64,000 bases of DNA from PLOWO2-12-38-17 sp963709355 (GCA_963709355.1 CAVPVY010000005.1:2294001-2358000), one strand, 5' to 3'; positions 29,009 to 38,801 are shown, counted from the first letter of the stretch. The notes: generated by a model from the sequence alone, not told the origin. Numbers and translations are program-made.

Positions 29009-30511
29009 TTAATTTCCCTCTTTTTTCTTCGCATGATCTGCCAGGAATCCAACCAATGATTTTAAATCTTCATCTGATAAACCAAAATTAGGCTCTACCG
29101 CCTGTGGATTAGCTTGTTGTGGATTCTTCAAGTGATACAGAACATACTGAGGTTGCAATCTATCTCCAACCGTTGAAAGGTTAGGGCCAACAACCCCACC
29201 ACCTTTTTCACCTTCTGCATGACAAGCATTGCATCCCTTCTCATAAAAAAGCTTCTCCCCAACAGCAATCATTTCTGCTGATGGTGCTTCAGATTCAAAA
29301 GGATTAAACATCGGCTCCTTCGTTACGAGATTCTTTTCTAAATATTCTACTGCAGCTTTTGCATCATCATCTGTTAGGTTAAACTTTGGCATTTGCTGAC
29401 TAAGAGGTCTAATAATATCAGGCGCTTTTAAAAATTCCCTTTCCCAATCCATCTTAATTTTACTACCAACAATTGTTAAATTCGGCGCATATGTTCCGCC
29501 TTTGCTCTGTATGCGATGACACGTTAAACAACGTACTTCATATAACAGCTTTTCAAATCCAGCAAGATTATCACGTTTTTGCTCTATTACCGGCATTAAT
29601 TCTGTAGTACCTTTTATATCATGGCAAACAAAACATCTTGCCCTTTCAACAACATTTTTTCCCTTTTCAATTAAAGCAGTATCTTTTCTTATACTGCCGA
29701 ATTCCTTTTCTGCTAATACCTTAACTTCTACTTCTGGCTGTTTTTCTTCTTTTGCTTTGCCTTCCTCTTCCTCTTCCTCTTCTTCCACCTCCTCAGGCAT
29801 GAATTGCGTATCCCTCATGACAAATTCAATCAATGCACGCACATCATTATCACTAAACCGGAACTGTGCCATCATTGTGTCCGGAAAATAACTTTTTGTA
29901 TTACTAAGCCAGCTATATAGCCAATTCCTGTTAATCTTTGTTGTTATCTCACCAAGGTCAGGTCCGACTCCCACGTTACCGCCGACACCTTTTATTGGGT
30001 GACAAATTGTACAACGTGCCCTGCCCCAGACTCCTTTGCCCTCATTAAAAATCTTATCTACCCTATCATATTCTTCGTCAGAAAGGTCATCCTCTTTCTT
30101 TAATAGGTATGAGTCCCAACTAATCTGTGGAACTTCTTTCTCCAAAATACTGCCAAGATAAACAATAACAGCCTTTATCTCTTCAAAATCCAACCCGAGA
30201 TTTGGCATCTTTGCATTAGGCACTACCTTTTTGGGATTAGCAATCCATCTTGAAATCCACTCAACATTTGCCTTATTAATAACATTTGTCAATGGCGGCC
30301 CATTCTTTATCCTTTTGTAAGGGTCTTCAAGTTCAAATGGTAAGATACCCCAATGTTCTGGAATCCGATATTTCTTATCAAGGTCTAAAAAAAGCGCATC
30401 AATTTTTCGTTCTTCGCTGTAAGAAATCTTTCCAGCAGAATAAAATGAAAAACAAGAAATAACAGCTATAATAAACAAACCACATTTACAAATAAATGAT
30501 TTTAATCTCAT
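29009..30511 (-). CDS. Tetraheme c-type cytochrome
   Basis: 500 residues with a signal peptide and four CxxCH motifs: CTICH, CFVCH, CLTCH and CNACH. They are spread over at least three mono-heme cytochrome c-like domains, with an N-terminal domain that looks like the same fold without a heme motif (NVEWISRWIANPKKVVPNAKMPN). A run of nine glutamates at about residues 243-251 joins the domains as an acidic linker. The repeated MPxFxLSDxD segments probably supply Met ligands. It is central in the cytochrome run (27 bases after the gene at 30539) and probably carries electrons to or from NXR. Confidence 0.9.
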   Translation of the reverse strand: MRLKSFICKCGLFIIAVISCFSFYSAGKISYSEERKIDALFLDLDKKYRIPEHWGILPFELEDPYKRIKNGPPLTNVINKANVEWISRWIANPKKVVPNAKMPNLGLDFEEIKAVIVYLGSILEKEVPQISWDSYLLKKEDDLSDEEYDRVDKIFNEGKGVWGRARCTICHPIKGVGGNVGVGPDLGEITTKINRNWLYSWLSNTKSYFPDTMMAQFRFSDNDVRALIEFVMRDTQFMPEEVEEEEEEEEGKAKEEKQPEVEVKVLAEKEFGSIRKDTALIEKGKNVVERARCFVCHDIKGTTELMPVIEQKRDNLAGFEKLLYEVRCLTCHRIQSKGGTYAPNLTIVGSKIKMDWEREFLKAPDIIRPLSQQMPKFNLTDDDAKAAVEYLEKNLVTKEPMFNPFESEAPSAEMIAVGEKLFYEKGCNACHAEGEKGGGVVGPNLSTVGDRLQPQYVLYHLKNPQQANPQAVEPNFGLSDEDLKSLVGFLADHAKKKEGN

Positions 30512-30538
30512 AAGAACTCCTTAGGTTGCTATAATTTA

Positions 30539-32134
30539 CTACGTCTCCTGCTCTTCTTCAAATTCTGGCGGGAACCTGCGTAGCCTTGCAACAAACCACA
30601 GCTCTATACTTGCACCCATGACAATTGCAAACAACACATAAACAAACACAGTTTTTGGAACGGGCTTTTCTAATACTACATAATACCAGGAGGATACGGA
30701 CTTTTGACCTCCAAAATCACTATTAGAGCCATCCCATATAGCAAAGGCAATTGGTATTAACTTACCTATCTCGAATTGTATATCTATTTTTGCATCCTCC
30801 GTTTTTAATTTCCTTTTCATTACAACTTTCCATCGTCCATTATGATAAGCACCCTTACCTGTCACATTTTGGCTCTCATTTGCCTGTTTAGTAATGTTCT
30901 TAAAACCCTTCGCATTCAACTCACTAATTTCACCAGGTTCGGTTTCTGGCGCCTCTATAACCGTACCGAATCCTTCATTCCAGTACGCCTTCCAACTCCA
31001 TAGATTAACGGCACCACTAGGATCTCCCATTGCAAAATATGGTTTTTTCAGTGATTCTGGAATCTTTGTTGGAAACTGAAGAGAAACTGAGTCTCTGAAC
31101 ACTTCTTCCTGCTTGTTGGTTGAATCATCCCATTCAACCAAAAAGGCTATTTCGTCATTATTATAAATTGCCCTAACCATAACGGCATCAACCGATGGAG
31201 TCCAATGCCTTGGACTTGCAACGATTTGTCCTGCCAAAGGAACTTCAACCGGAAGTGCCTTATCCCAATTCTCATCTGAAGGTTCAGATGGCAATTGGTC
31301 TGTTTCAAACAGCTTTGCCTTTACTACCACATCAGAGTCCATATCTTTAGACAAACTTCTCACATAGTGAACTACATGCCAACGATCTTCATCCGAAAGT
31401 TTCTCGAGATAAGAACCCATAGGTGTTTCATTAAACCCAGTTGATATAGTGCGGTAAATATCTTCTATCGTATTTCCGCCTTTAAAATTCCAAGCCTTTG
31501 ATAAATCCCTTGCCCTGTAAGGCATATTCCACTCTGTCTGCAGGGCAACTGCTAGTGGACCATTACCTCTACCATCCTCACCGTGGCATTCAAAGCACTT
31601 CATTTCTTTAAATAACTCTTGACCTCGTTGAACACTTTCCGGCGTTGAAGGAACACTTCCAACAGAAACAATTTTAGGTGGGTTTTTTTTAAATTGTTCG
31701 TTAAAGGTTTTTATATAATAAATAACTTGCCAGCGTTCTGTTTCACTAATTGTGTACCAAAATGGCATTGCTGTACCTTCTATTCCGCTTGTTATAATCC
31801 TGAATAAATCCTCATCAGTAGATACTGAGCCATACGCAGTAGAGCGCACTTTATATTCATTCCGTGTAAAATTTCTGGGCTTGGGAAACATCGTTTTTGA
31901 AGCAGGACCATCACCCCTTCCCTCTATCCCGTGACAGTACCAACATCTCTTTTCGTAAATCTTCTTACCCTCAGCAACGGCATTTGGTGTTTCTGATAGC
32001 TTTTGTGGTACTTCATGTTTGTACGTTCTAAATAATTGCGATGTCTGAGCAAACAAACCAGAATTTGCTCCAAAAATAATAATAGTAAAAACACTTAAAG
32101 TTAAAGTTATTGAACGTCTTAAAGGTCTTATCAT
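30539..32134 (-). CDS. Diheme cytochrome c fused to an NxrC-like gamma domain, membrane anchored
   Basis: 531 residues. A signal peptide (about 10-30) is followed by two cytochrome c domains (CWYCHGIEGRGDGP near 69, CFECHGEDGRGNGP near 180). A region of about 200 residues then resembles the heme b-binding gamma subunits (AIYNNDEIAFLVEWDDSTN, SVSLQFP, NLWSWKAYWNEGFG), and a C-terminal membrane helix ends the protein. It thus joins in one chain the functions of NxrC and a diheme carrier. The cytochrome half is clearly paralogous to the gene at 63087. Likely role: direct electron path between NXR and the membrane. Confidence 0.9.
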   Translation of the reverse strand: MIRPLRRSITLTLSVFTIIIFGANSGLFAQTSQLFRTYKHEVPQKLSETPNAVAEGKKIYEKRCWYCHGIEGRGDGPASKTMFPKPRNFTRNEYKVRSTAYGSVSTDEDLFRIITSGIEGTAMPFWYTISETERWQVIYYIKTFNEQFKKNPPKIVSVGSVPSTPESVQRGQELFKEMKCFECHGEDGRGNGPLAVALQTEWNMPYRARDLSKAWNFKGGNTIEDIYRTISTGFNETPMGSYLEKLSDEDRWHVVHYVRSLSKDMDSDVVVKAKLFETDQLPSEPSDENWDKALPVEVPLAGQIVASPRHWTPSVDAVMVRAIYNNDEIAFLVEWDDSTNKQEEVFRDSVSLQFPTKIPESLKKPYFAMGDPSGAVNLWSWKAYWNEGFGTVIEAPETEPGEISELNAKGFKNITKQANESQNVTGKGAYHNGRWKVVMKRKLKTEDAKIDIQFEIGKLIPIAFAIWDGSNSDFGGQKSVSSWYYVVLEKPVPKTVFVYVLFAIVMGASIELWFVARLRRFPPEFEEEQET

Positions 32135-32189
32135 AGTTTATGATTTTCTATCTGTTGCTAGAATGTACATTAAATTAACAAAAAATACT

Positions 32190-32960
32190 TTATTCCATTT
32201 TTTCCCTTTGTCTGGGCATTACACCAGCAGTATCATACTCTCCCATTATTATCTTCCAGACTTCGTCATCCTTCAAATCATCCTTCCATGAAGGCATCGC
32301 CGAATCCCACGGTGTTGCTTCAGATGGAAGACCTGGGCCACCTTCTTTAATACGCCAAAAGAGATAGTTATCAACTACGGTTGCGATCGTTCCAGGATCC
32401 TGGAAGTTAATTGGCCTCAAGCGAAAAGCATTCGCAAATGGCCCATTACCATCCGCCTTTGAACCATGACACGGCCTGCAATATGTTTGAAAAAGTATTT
32501 TCCCTTCTTCAATACATTTACGCTGTGTTTCTGCATCGGTTTGTCTAAATGGATTTTCTAGTTTTTCAAACTCTTGTGGCAACGTCGGATGTTGAATTCT
32601 TAATTCTACAGGAGACGCTGCACCTGGAATTGACCATGAATATACAAACCACCCAACGACAACCGGAAAACTTATAAACAATAACTTTTGCAAGAAGAAT
32701 TTAATTCTTGGACCACCACCTGGAAGCAAAAATCCTAAAAATTCTGCAAACTTTTGATTACTTGTCGTCGCATAAACCAGTCCTGCCAATATACCCATAA
32801 TCATATACCACATCATCAGGGTGCTTGGCGTAGGCATTGTATGGTCTTTAGCCATCAACACCTGAAAGATTTTAGGGGAGGCATATTTAAGGAACAGAAA
32901 CAAGCAGACAACGGCAAAGATTACTTTTATTAATAAAAACGAACCTCGCTTATTAGCCAT
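32190..32960 (-). CDS. Membrane protein with one cytochrome c domain
   Basis: 256 residues with three predicted membrane segments in the first 130 residues (about 9-27, 48-66 and 92-110). A C-terminal cytochrome c domain has one heme motif CRPCH near residue 168, followed by GSKADGNGP. The Met ligand is probably in DSAMPSWKDDL. It lies 51 bases after the diheme cytochrome gene and 55 before the fusion cytochrome. The helices may form a small subunit partner of the bd-like protein encoded upstream (inference). Confidence 0.87.
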   Translation of the reverse strand: MANKRGSFLLIKVIFAVVCLFLFLKYASPKIFQVLMAKDHTMPTPSTLMMWYMIMGILAGLVYATTSNQKFAEFLGFLLPGGGPRIKFFLQKLLFISFPVVVGWFVYSWSIPGAASPVELRIQHPTLPQEFEKLENPFRQTDAETQRKCIEEGKILFQTYCRPCHGSKADGNGPFANAFRLRPINFQDPGTIATVVDNYLFWRIKEGGPGLPSEATPWDSAMPSWKDDLKDDEVWKIIMGEYDTAGVMPRQREKME

Positions 32961-33011
32961 TCATACGCTCCTAACTATTTATTCCTTTGCATAAACAACA
33001 CCGCCATTAAC

Positions 33012-33962
33012 CTATTTCAGACTCTGTAAAAAGGATATAATCCCGTAAAAATCCCTTACGCTTAGCAACTCACCAATGTTCCCTGGCATAATCGAGACAT
33101 CCTGTTTTTTCATTTCCTGGATATCACTTTTAGCAATGGTTATCTCTTCAAGCTCTCCGCTCTCTTCCTTTAATAAAACAATCTCTTCTTCAGATTCACT
33201 CTTAATCAACCCGTTATAGGGTATTCCGTCTGTTGTTATCACATACATCGTTTCATACCCCTTTACGATCTTAGCACTTGGTTTCAGGATAGATTCAAGA
33301 AAATATTCAGGTGTCTGAATAGCACCAATCCCCGTAAGCTCCGGCCCTACCTTTTTCCCCTTTCCATTAACAACATGACACTTTCCGCATGTGACCGGAC
33401 GCGTTTCGTCGAAGAATATCATCTCACCTTCTTTTGCATCAACAGCAACTGGAGGCACCCATGGTTTCACCTTCTTCTTTGAAGCTTCAGGTATTTTATC
33501 CTTGTATTTCATAATAGCCGAAATATCCGCTTCACCGCCTAATGTCTGCAGATATGCAATAACTGCTAAAATCTTTTCACGCGATAACATAATAGGCGGA
33601 TCATAAACCTTTGGCATAATCTTATCATATCCATGAACAACATACTTCTCTGGCTCTACTATTGATTCAATAAGATAATCCAGTCCTGAGGCCATTCCTA
33701 GTTCTTTTGCACGCTCATCTGCTCTAGACACCAAACCCTCTTGGTCAGGACCTCTCGTTGCACTACCACTGGAACCCACTTTATGACATGTACTACACTG
33801 CCCGTCTCCCCAGAAGACATTTTCACCAGCTTCAGGGGTAACTCCACCAGCAGACTCGCCTCCGCCGGTACCAGAGAGCCCCGAAACATACATTGTTATG
33901 TATATGTAAAATCCTATAATAGCAATACCAAAAGCTGTAACTTTTAACATGCTCTTATTCAT
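33012..33962 (-). CDS. Diheme c-type cytochrome, N-terminally anchored
   Basis: 316 residues with an N-terminal hydrophobic anchor (about 7-28) and a Gly-rich linker. The first heme motif is CSTCH near residue 55 and the second is CGKCH near 191. Methionine-bearing segments (KIMPKVYDPP, DVSIMPGNIGELL) fit as axial ligands. The second domain resembles the heme domains of large multiheme oxidoreductases (TGIGAIQTPEYFLESILKPSAKIVKGYE). It lies 69 bases downstream of the bd-like gene and probably accepts electrons near that protein. Confidence 0.9.
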   Translation of the reverse strand: MNKSMLKVTAFGIAIIGFYIYITMYVSGLSGTGGGESAGGVTPEAGENVFWGDGQCSTCHKVGSSGSATRGPDQEGLVSRADERAKELGMASGLDYLIESIVEPEKYVVHGYDKIMPKVYDPPIMLSREKILAVIAYLQTLGGEADISAIMKYKDKIPEASKKKVKPWVPPVAVDAKEGEMIFFDETRPVTCGKCHVVNGKGKKVGPELTGIGAIQTPEYFLESILKPSAKIVKGYETMYVITTDGIPYNGLIKSESEEEIVLLKEESGELEEITIAKSDIQEMKKQDVSIMPGNIGELLSVRDFYGIISFLQSLK

Positions 33963-34031
33963 GAGTCTTTACGCCTTCACCTTACTATTTCTAGATCTTA
34001 AAATTAAGATGATCTACGATCTTATTAAACT

Positions 34032-36179
34032 TCAGTGTGCCTTCTCGTAACCAGCCGACTCTTCATAATCAGATATCTCTGTCTTAACCTTCTTTTCTCC
34101 CAAATTGGCAAGCCAGAATACAAACGTAACCAAACCAAGGAAAAGAGCCACAATCAAACCAACAATCCTACCCATATAGGAAAGTTGTGGTGTATAAGCC
34201 CACGGAGATGTATCCTGCATAATACCATAAATATGCCAATCCATTCTGAGACCAGAACGTATGAAACCCATCAACCCCATCAGGATTACGATAACAACAC
34301 ACAGTAAAATAAGTGCGTATTGCGATCTGACAGGCATTTTGCCCCATACGATACCGCCAACAAGTTTTGCCTTGCGAAACATAAATATGTCAATAATAGC
34401 ATTCGTAATCAAACAGCTCATAACAATCGAAACTTGTGTTACAGACAAGTACCTCAAGACTAGATTCGCCTTCTGCATTACCTGGAAACCATAATACCAG
34501 AAATACAATACAGCAATACATGCAGTTACGGCAAATAATAGAGTTTGAGCCAGCTTCCCCTTATTCTTGAAAGTCAAAAAGGCAGCAACGCATACAAAAA
34601 ATGCCTGTATATAGAGACATCTAATCAACGGTTTAACAAAAACCTTTACATTCGCTTCTAATTCAACAAAATTAAGCGATATTGCATAAGAAACCAGCAT
34701 CAACAAGCTGAAAATAACCGCAGAGAATATTCCAATTTTGCCAGCCTTACCTTGCTCAGAAAATGGCACAGTGTCTCCTTTATTACTGCGGCGGTATATA
34801 AGGAATGAGAAAAACGTGGCAAGTATAATCATATTTACAACAGCATTCTTCGCTGCCATAACTCCAAAATACTTAGAGAATGGATGGTACTGCTCTCCAA
34901 TCATAGCCCTCTCTTCACCGCTTAGTGGAAGGTTATGAGGCGTGAGCCATACAGCAAAACACATGAATATTATCATAGTGAGAAATTTAATGTATTTTGT
35001 ATACCGTTCAGAACCCTTGATTCGACTCATCCCAAGCCACAGATAATAATTTGCACCAATAAATAGCATTCCGATAAGTATCGCCTGTATAATAAATGTC
35101 CATGAAAAAGCGCCACCCATCATGATATTACCCATAACCGGGCTTGAGCTGTATACCTCACGGCCTAACCAGTATCCGGCAAATGGCAAAGGAATCAAAG
35201 CACCTATTCCTATAAAATTTCCTACGTAGCCCATCCAGTCATAATGGGCTTTTTCTTCCTCTGTTTTTGCACCAAGAAATTTAACCGCAGCATAAGCACC
35301 TACCACAAATCCACCAAAACATACATTCGCAATTAAACGATGAATATTTACTGGCATCCACAATGGGTTATAAAAGGCATGGTACAAGCTAACAACTTTA
35401 CCTGTAGCAGGCACTACCCCCGCAGGACTCATCATATAAGTTGCCCAGGAATTGGTTAGGAACATAAGGGCCGTACCAAAGAGATTTAGCATAACACCAA
35501 GTATAATATGGAACCACTTCTTAAAAGCTGTCCCTTTGAGAACTTCCCATGAATAGTAATATGCATACAATGTAAATGCCTCACCAAAGAACATCAATGC
35601 ATAGACATACATCGTGGGCGAGAAGACATTCGTCATGTGGCTCATAAACTCCGGATATAACCCAAACAAGCAAAATCCTAGCAAGCCGCCTAATGATGCA
35701 GTTGTAGCGAAGGCAGCCGATAATAACTTAGTAAACTCCTTTGCCATTTTGTCATACTTTTGGTCACCGCCCTTAAATCCAACAATTTCCACTATGACAG
35801 CAAATATTGGAACACCAAGCACAAACGCCGCAAACATTAGATGCAGCTCAGAAACTATCCAGACGACAACACGTGAGTCTATCCCAAAAAACGTCCTGTA
35901 TTGTACTGGACCCGCCTCTTCTTCCTCAACAGTTGCGGTTGCTGTTCCAACCTCTCCTGCGGGTTGACCCTCGGCTTGCTGAAGTGGAGCTGTTGGCTGA
36001 CCAGCCTCAAACTGAGGTAATTCCACACCAGATGCTGCAGCCCCACCCTCAACAGTTTGTTGCGCAGCATCATCGGCCGAAAATACCTGCTTGGAATATG
36101 GAATGACTAATAAAACAAGGGAAAGAAAAAACAATATAGCAATTCTACTTCTTAGCTGCATTAATTTCTTTTTATTCAT
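34032..36179 (-). CDS. Cytochrome bd oxidase subunit I-like membrane protein
   Basis: 715 residues. A signal-like helix is followed by an Ala/Gln/Glu-rich linker (about 35-95) and about 14 predicted membrane helices. The core (VWIVSELHLMFAAFVLGVPIF, MFFGEAFTLYAYYYSWEVL, HRLIANVCFGGFVVGAYAA) recalls CydA-type proteins with His residues suited to heme b. Divergent bd-like proteins occur beside NXR in Nitrospira and anammox bacteria; oxygen reduction is not implied. No CxxCH is present. It is the second gene of the locus, after the cupredoxin-like gene. Possible role: quinol or cytochrome c redox chemistry coupled to NXR. Confidence 0.85.
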   Translation of the reverse strand: MNKKKLMQLRSRIAILFFLSLVLLVIPYSKQVFSADDAAQQTVEGGAAASGVELPQFEAGQPTAPLQQAEGQPAGEVGTATATVEEEEAGPVQYRTFFGIDSRVVVWIVSELHLMFAAFVLGVPIFAVIVEIVGFKGGDQKYDKMAKEFTKLLSAAFATTASLGGLLGFCLFGLYPEFMSHMTNVFSPTMYVYALMFFGEAFTLYAYYYSWEVLKGTAFKKWFHIILGVMLNLFGTALMFLTNSWATYMMSPAGVVPATGKVVSLYHAFYNPLWMPVNIHRLIANVCFGGFVVGAYAAVKFLGAKTEEEKAHYDWMGYVGNFIGIGALIPLPFAGYWLGREVYSSSPVMGNIMMGGAFSWTFIIQAILIGMLFIGANYYLWLGMSRIKGSERYTKYIKFLTMIIFMCFAVWLTPHNLPLSGEERAMIGEQYHPFSKYFGVMAAKNAVVNMIILATFFSFLIYRRSNKGDTVPFSEQGKAGKIGIFSAVIFSLLMLVSYAISLNFVELEANVKVFVKPLIRCLYIQAFFVCVAAFLTFKNKGKLAQTLLFAVTACIAVLYFWYYGFQVMQKANLVLRYLSVTQVSIVMSCLITNAIIDIFMFRKAKLVGGIVWGKMPVRSQYALILLCVVIVILMGLMGFIRSGLRMDWHIYGIMQDTSPWAYTPQLSYMGRIVGLIVALFLGLVTFVFWLANLGEKKVKTEISDYEESAGYEKAH

Positions 36180-36238
36180 TAGTAACGTGCCTTTTCAAAC
36201 TGGTAAGCTTCATTTCCCAAATATTTAAGAACACTAAA

Positions 36239-37012
36239 CTATTTCTTTGTATAGACAAAATCTACAACAGCATCCTCTTTTGCATTCACAGCAACATCAA
36301 CGGTTTTCTTACCGAGCTTCTCCTGCCAAGCTTCAATTTTGTATTTACCTGCCGGTACATTTTCTATCTTAAAATTTCCATTTTCATCCGTAACAGCGAA
36401 ATAAGGATTGGTTTTTACAACAATAAAAGCGCTCATCCATTTATGTACATCGCATGTTATTTTTACAACTTCTGCAAAATCGAACTTCTTAGTTAATATA
36501 CCGCCGCCAGACACGCCTTCATTAAAAGCAGCGTTTTTAATCGCCCACGAGTGGAGGTTATGCATTACGTTGTCACTGTTTAAAAAATCCACACTAGAAC
36601 CCACAGGTATAGCAAGCACATGGGGAATAAATAAACACTCTTTCTGATCAAGGGCCGCTGTTACTGCTTCAATCTTCTTGCCAGATGCTATATCAACCAG
36701 AGAAACAACAACATTTTTAATACCCTTGGATTCGCCACTAATAACCAATTCCTCGGACGCCTTATTTTCATGACCGCAGGTTTGCTCATCCTTATCTACC
36801 TTCAAAATCTTTGCGGACGGAATATCACTGTCATACTTAACCATACCAGAAATCGAACCTCCGTCCTTCACTTCAACTTCGGTATAAACAACCCCTTTCC
36901 CCTCCGAAGCATATATGATGTTATTTAAACACATAGCACCGCTCGTTATAGTGGCAGCCAAACTGCCAGCAATTGCCATAAACCTTAAATTCTTTATCAT
37001 CATTACCTCCAT
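36239..37012 (-). CDS. Secreted cupredoxin-like protein, first gene of the NXR locus
   Basis: 257 residues with a signal peptide (about 10-30) and a cupredoxin-like domain with candidate type-1 copper ligands: His in VMHNLHSW, and Cys, His(+3), Met(+6) in TCDVHKWM. The C-terminal part (FAVTDENGNFKIENVPAGKY) is a carboxypeptidase-regulatory-like sandwich. It is paralogous to 18417-19145 and 62261-63007. It is first behind a strong sigma70-type promoter at 37089-37117, with AGGAGG-like GGAGG upstream of the start. Likely role: soluble blue-copper electron carrier for the NXR system (inference; copper binding not shown). Confidence 0.82.
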   Translation of the reverse strand: MEVMMIKNLRFMAIAGSLAATITSGAMCLNNIIYASEGKGVVYTEVEVKDGGSISGMVKYDSDIPSAKILKVDKDEQTCGHENKASEELVISGESKGIKNVVVSLVDIASGKKIEAVTAALDQKECLFIPHVLAIPVGSSVDFLNSDNVMHNLHSWAIKNAAFNEGVSGGGILTKKFDFAEVVKITCDVHKWMSAFIVVKTNPYFAVTDENGNFKIENVPAGKYKIEAWQEKLGKKTVDVAVNAKEDAVVDFVYTKK

Positions 37013-37088
37013 ATTTAAATATTCAAAATAACTCTAATTTATACCTTAAACTAAGAGAAAATCACGCTTATCAAAACCAAAGGTTGCT

Positions 37089-37117
37089 ATAATAAATTTA
37101 TGCTGTGAATTTGTCAA
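37089..37117 (-). promoter_or_regulatory. Strong sigma70-like promoter for the NXR locus
   Basis: On the minus strand, TTGACA (37117-37112) and TATTAT (37094-37089) are separated by exactly 17 bases, near-consensus. The -10 lies about 77 bases before the ATG of the cupredoxin-like gene, leaving a leader of about 70 bases. It probably drives the eight-gene run down to 27072. Confidence 0.75.
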
Positions 37118-37413
37118 TCGCAAAATGAATAGTAAATTTAAATTTTGTATAAATACTTCTTAAATTCTTAACAATAGTCATATATCAACAACAATATTTA
37201 TTCCTTTTTATAAAAAAACAGAAAAAAGCATATAACTAATTACAAACCAAATTGTTAGTTTGTTAACCTATGTAAATTTATAAATACTTCCAACCTTATT
37301 TAATTAAATTTAAATTCCATTATTGAAATAATATTTTCAAATATAGCAATGCAAAATTATTCATATAAACTAAAATCTATTTTTCTATGGTATTAAAGAA
37401 TTGATAAAAAATT
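37118..37413. other. AT-rich intergenic stretch
   Basis: About 300 bases of very AT-rich sequence between the NXR promoter and the end of the secreted repeat protein gene. It contains several imperfect A/T-rich inverted segments but no ORF, no GC-rich terminator and no repeat I can define. It may host regulator binding for the NXR promoter. Confidence 0.5.
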
Positions 37414-38547
37414 TTAATTTAATGTCCTTTTTAATATTTCCACATCCTTAGGATTTGTAGTCTTTCCGGGTTCCACAATAACATCTGGGTCCATTTTGAA
37501 TCTCCTGATCCACGTGGTTTCATCCTGAGGCTTCCAGTGCAATTTATATAAACCGGGAGATACATTTACAAAATGATATCTGCCATCCTTGTCAGTAACT
37601 GTCTCAAGTTCCAACGCCCCTTCTACTGGACGATACCCTTTTGTTAACAAGCCAGACTTTTCCAGCATTTGTAATTTTACCTGACAATTTGGAAGCAGAT
37701 TTCCACCATGCAGTATTCGACCTTTAACATTGCCAAGATTCATGTCCTGAATAACAGGTTTTCCTTCTTCTGTAATGTTTTTAATTCCTTTACTAATTTC
37801 TTTATTCTCCTGTAAACCTTCTATATGTTTTTCTGCTTCTCCAGATTTAGTGGTTGTTTCATTAACTACCATTTGATTTTGCTCCACGTCAGTATTCTTA
37901 TTTTCGTCTTCTGCCTCTTCATTGTCAAAAACTGCCTGTTCATCTTTTTTAGACAAACTTTCTGGCTTTTTCTTCTTAGACTTTAAACGAAAGTTTTTTC
38001 CGCTATCTTTTTTCTCTTTTATATCGGTTCTTATTTCGTCAACCGGTTCAATTGTTTCCGATTCGTTCCGTATGCCGGCATCCACGACACTCTTTTCATG
38101 CATATTTTTATCCGCTTTTCTCGAAACATCCTCCACCACTTGTGTGCTATCAACATTTGTGAAAACTGTTTTGGTTTGTTCACTATCTTTCTGAAATGAC
38201 ATTTTAAGAGACGAGATTAAAGATATCGGAATCAGCACATTGATGTTATCCTGTGTAATTTCTTTGACTTCACATTCTAGCGCAATATTACTTGTGTCTG
38301 ACCTTAAGGAAATTAAATCCGAGAATTTTCCAGTATTTGAAAATTGCATGTTTAATGATGTTAGAAGTTTCTTGGGTATCACGGCGCTTATATAGTCACT
38401 TGTAACGCCTACAATTTTAAGTTCCAAATTATTGCTTGTATTCTTTAATACTATAGTATCCCCTCTGACTCCCACGTGAGAACCGAAGATAATGCAAAAT
38501 ATAACTAGCGTTAGCCTTAAAAAATACATAACCTTGTTTGAACCCAT
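37414..38547 (-). CDS. Secreted low-complexity protein with a duplicated N-terminal module and a C-terminal Cna-B-like domain
   Basis: About 377 residues if translation starts at ATG 38547, before the hydrophobic signal peptide; an upstream TTG at 38619 is open but unlikely. After the signal there are two related modules: TIVLKNTSNNLELKIVGVTS to SLNMQF, and LISLRSDTSNIALECEVKEI to SLKMSF. A Lys/Glu/Asp-rich disordered region of about 150 residues follows, then a C-terminal beta sandwich of carboxypeptidase-regulatory type (VKGRILHGGNLLPNCQVKL, GRYHFVNVSPGLYKLHW). This last domain links it loosely to the cupredoxin-like family, but no copper ligands are visible. Function unknown. Confidence 0.75.
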   Translation of the reverse strand: MGSNKVMYFLRLTLVIFCIIFGSHVGVRGDTIVLKNTSNNLELKIVGVTSDYISAVIPKKLLTSLNMQFSNTGKFSDLISLRSDTSNIALECEVKEITQDNINVLIPISLISSLKMSFQKDSEQTKTVFTNVDSTQVVEDVSRKADKNMHEKSVVDAGIRNESETIEPVDEIRTDIKEKKDSGKNFRLKSKKKKPESLSKKDEQAVFDNEEAEDENKNTDVEQNQMVVNETTTKSGEAEKHIEGLQENKEISKGIKNITEEGKPVIQDMNLGNVKGRILHGGNLLPNCQVKLQMLEKSGLLTKGYRPVEGALELETVTDKDGRYHFVNVSPGLYKLHWKPQDETTWIRRFKMDPDVIVEPGKTTNPKDVEILKRTLN

Positions 38548-38696
38548 CTTTCCCAATTTTTCTATTAATAAAATATTCGACACGCAATTAAAGAAAAAAT
38601 AATTAGAACACCCTTTCAAATATTAACATTCATTAATTTTATATCAAATAAAAAAAGATAATCCCTGATGCCTTAAGCATCACCTTTTTTCATCAT

Positions 38697-38737
38697 AAAG
38701 AAAAACATCCCTCAACAACCAGTATTGTTGAGGGATG
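38697..38737 (-). terminator. Intrinsic terminator
   Basis: Perfect 13-bp stem (CATCCCTCAACAA pairing with TTGTTGAGGGATG, 6-base loop) followed on the minus strand by TTTTTCTTT. It closes the small transcription unit upstream of the secreted protein gene. Confidence 0.8.
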
Positions 38738-38801
38738 TAAATTAATAAGGGTCTTGTCTGGAACAGATGCATTAAATATACTCTGGATATAGTCAAGACC
38801 C

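Noticed and set aside
29740..29800. Possible error in the run of Glu codons in the tetraheme cytochrome
   Set aside because: The frame continues correctly on both sides into heme domains, so it is a genuine acidic linker.
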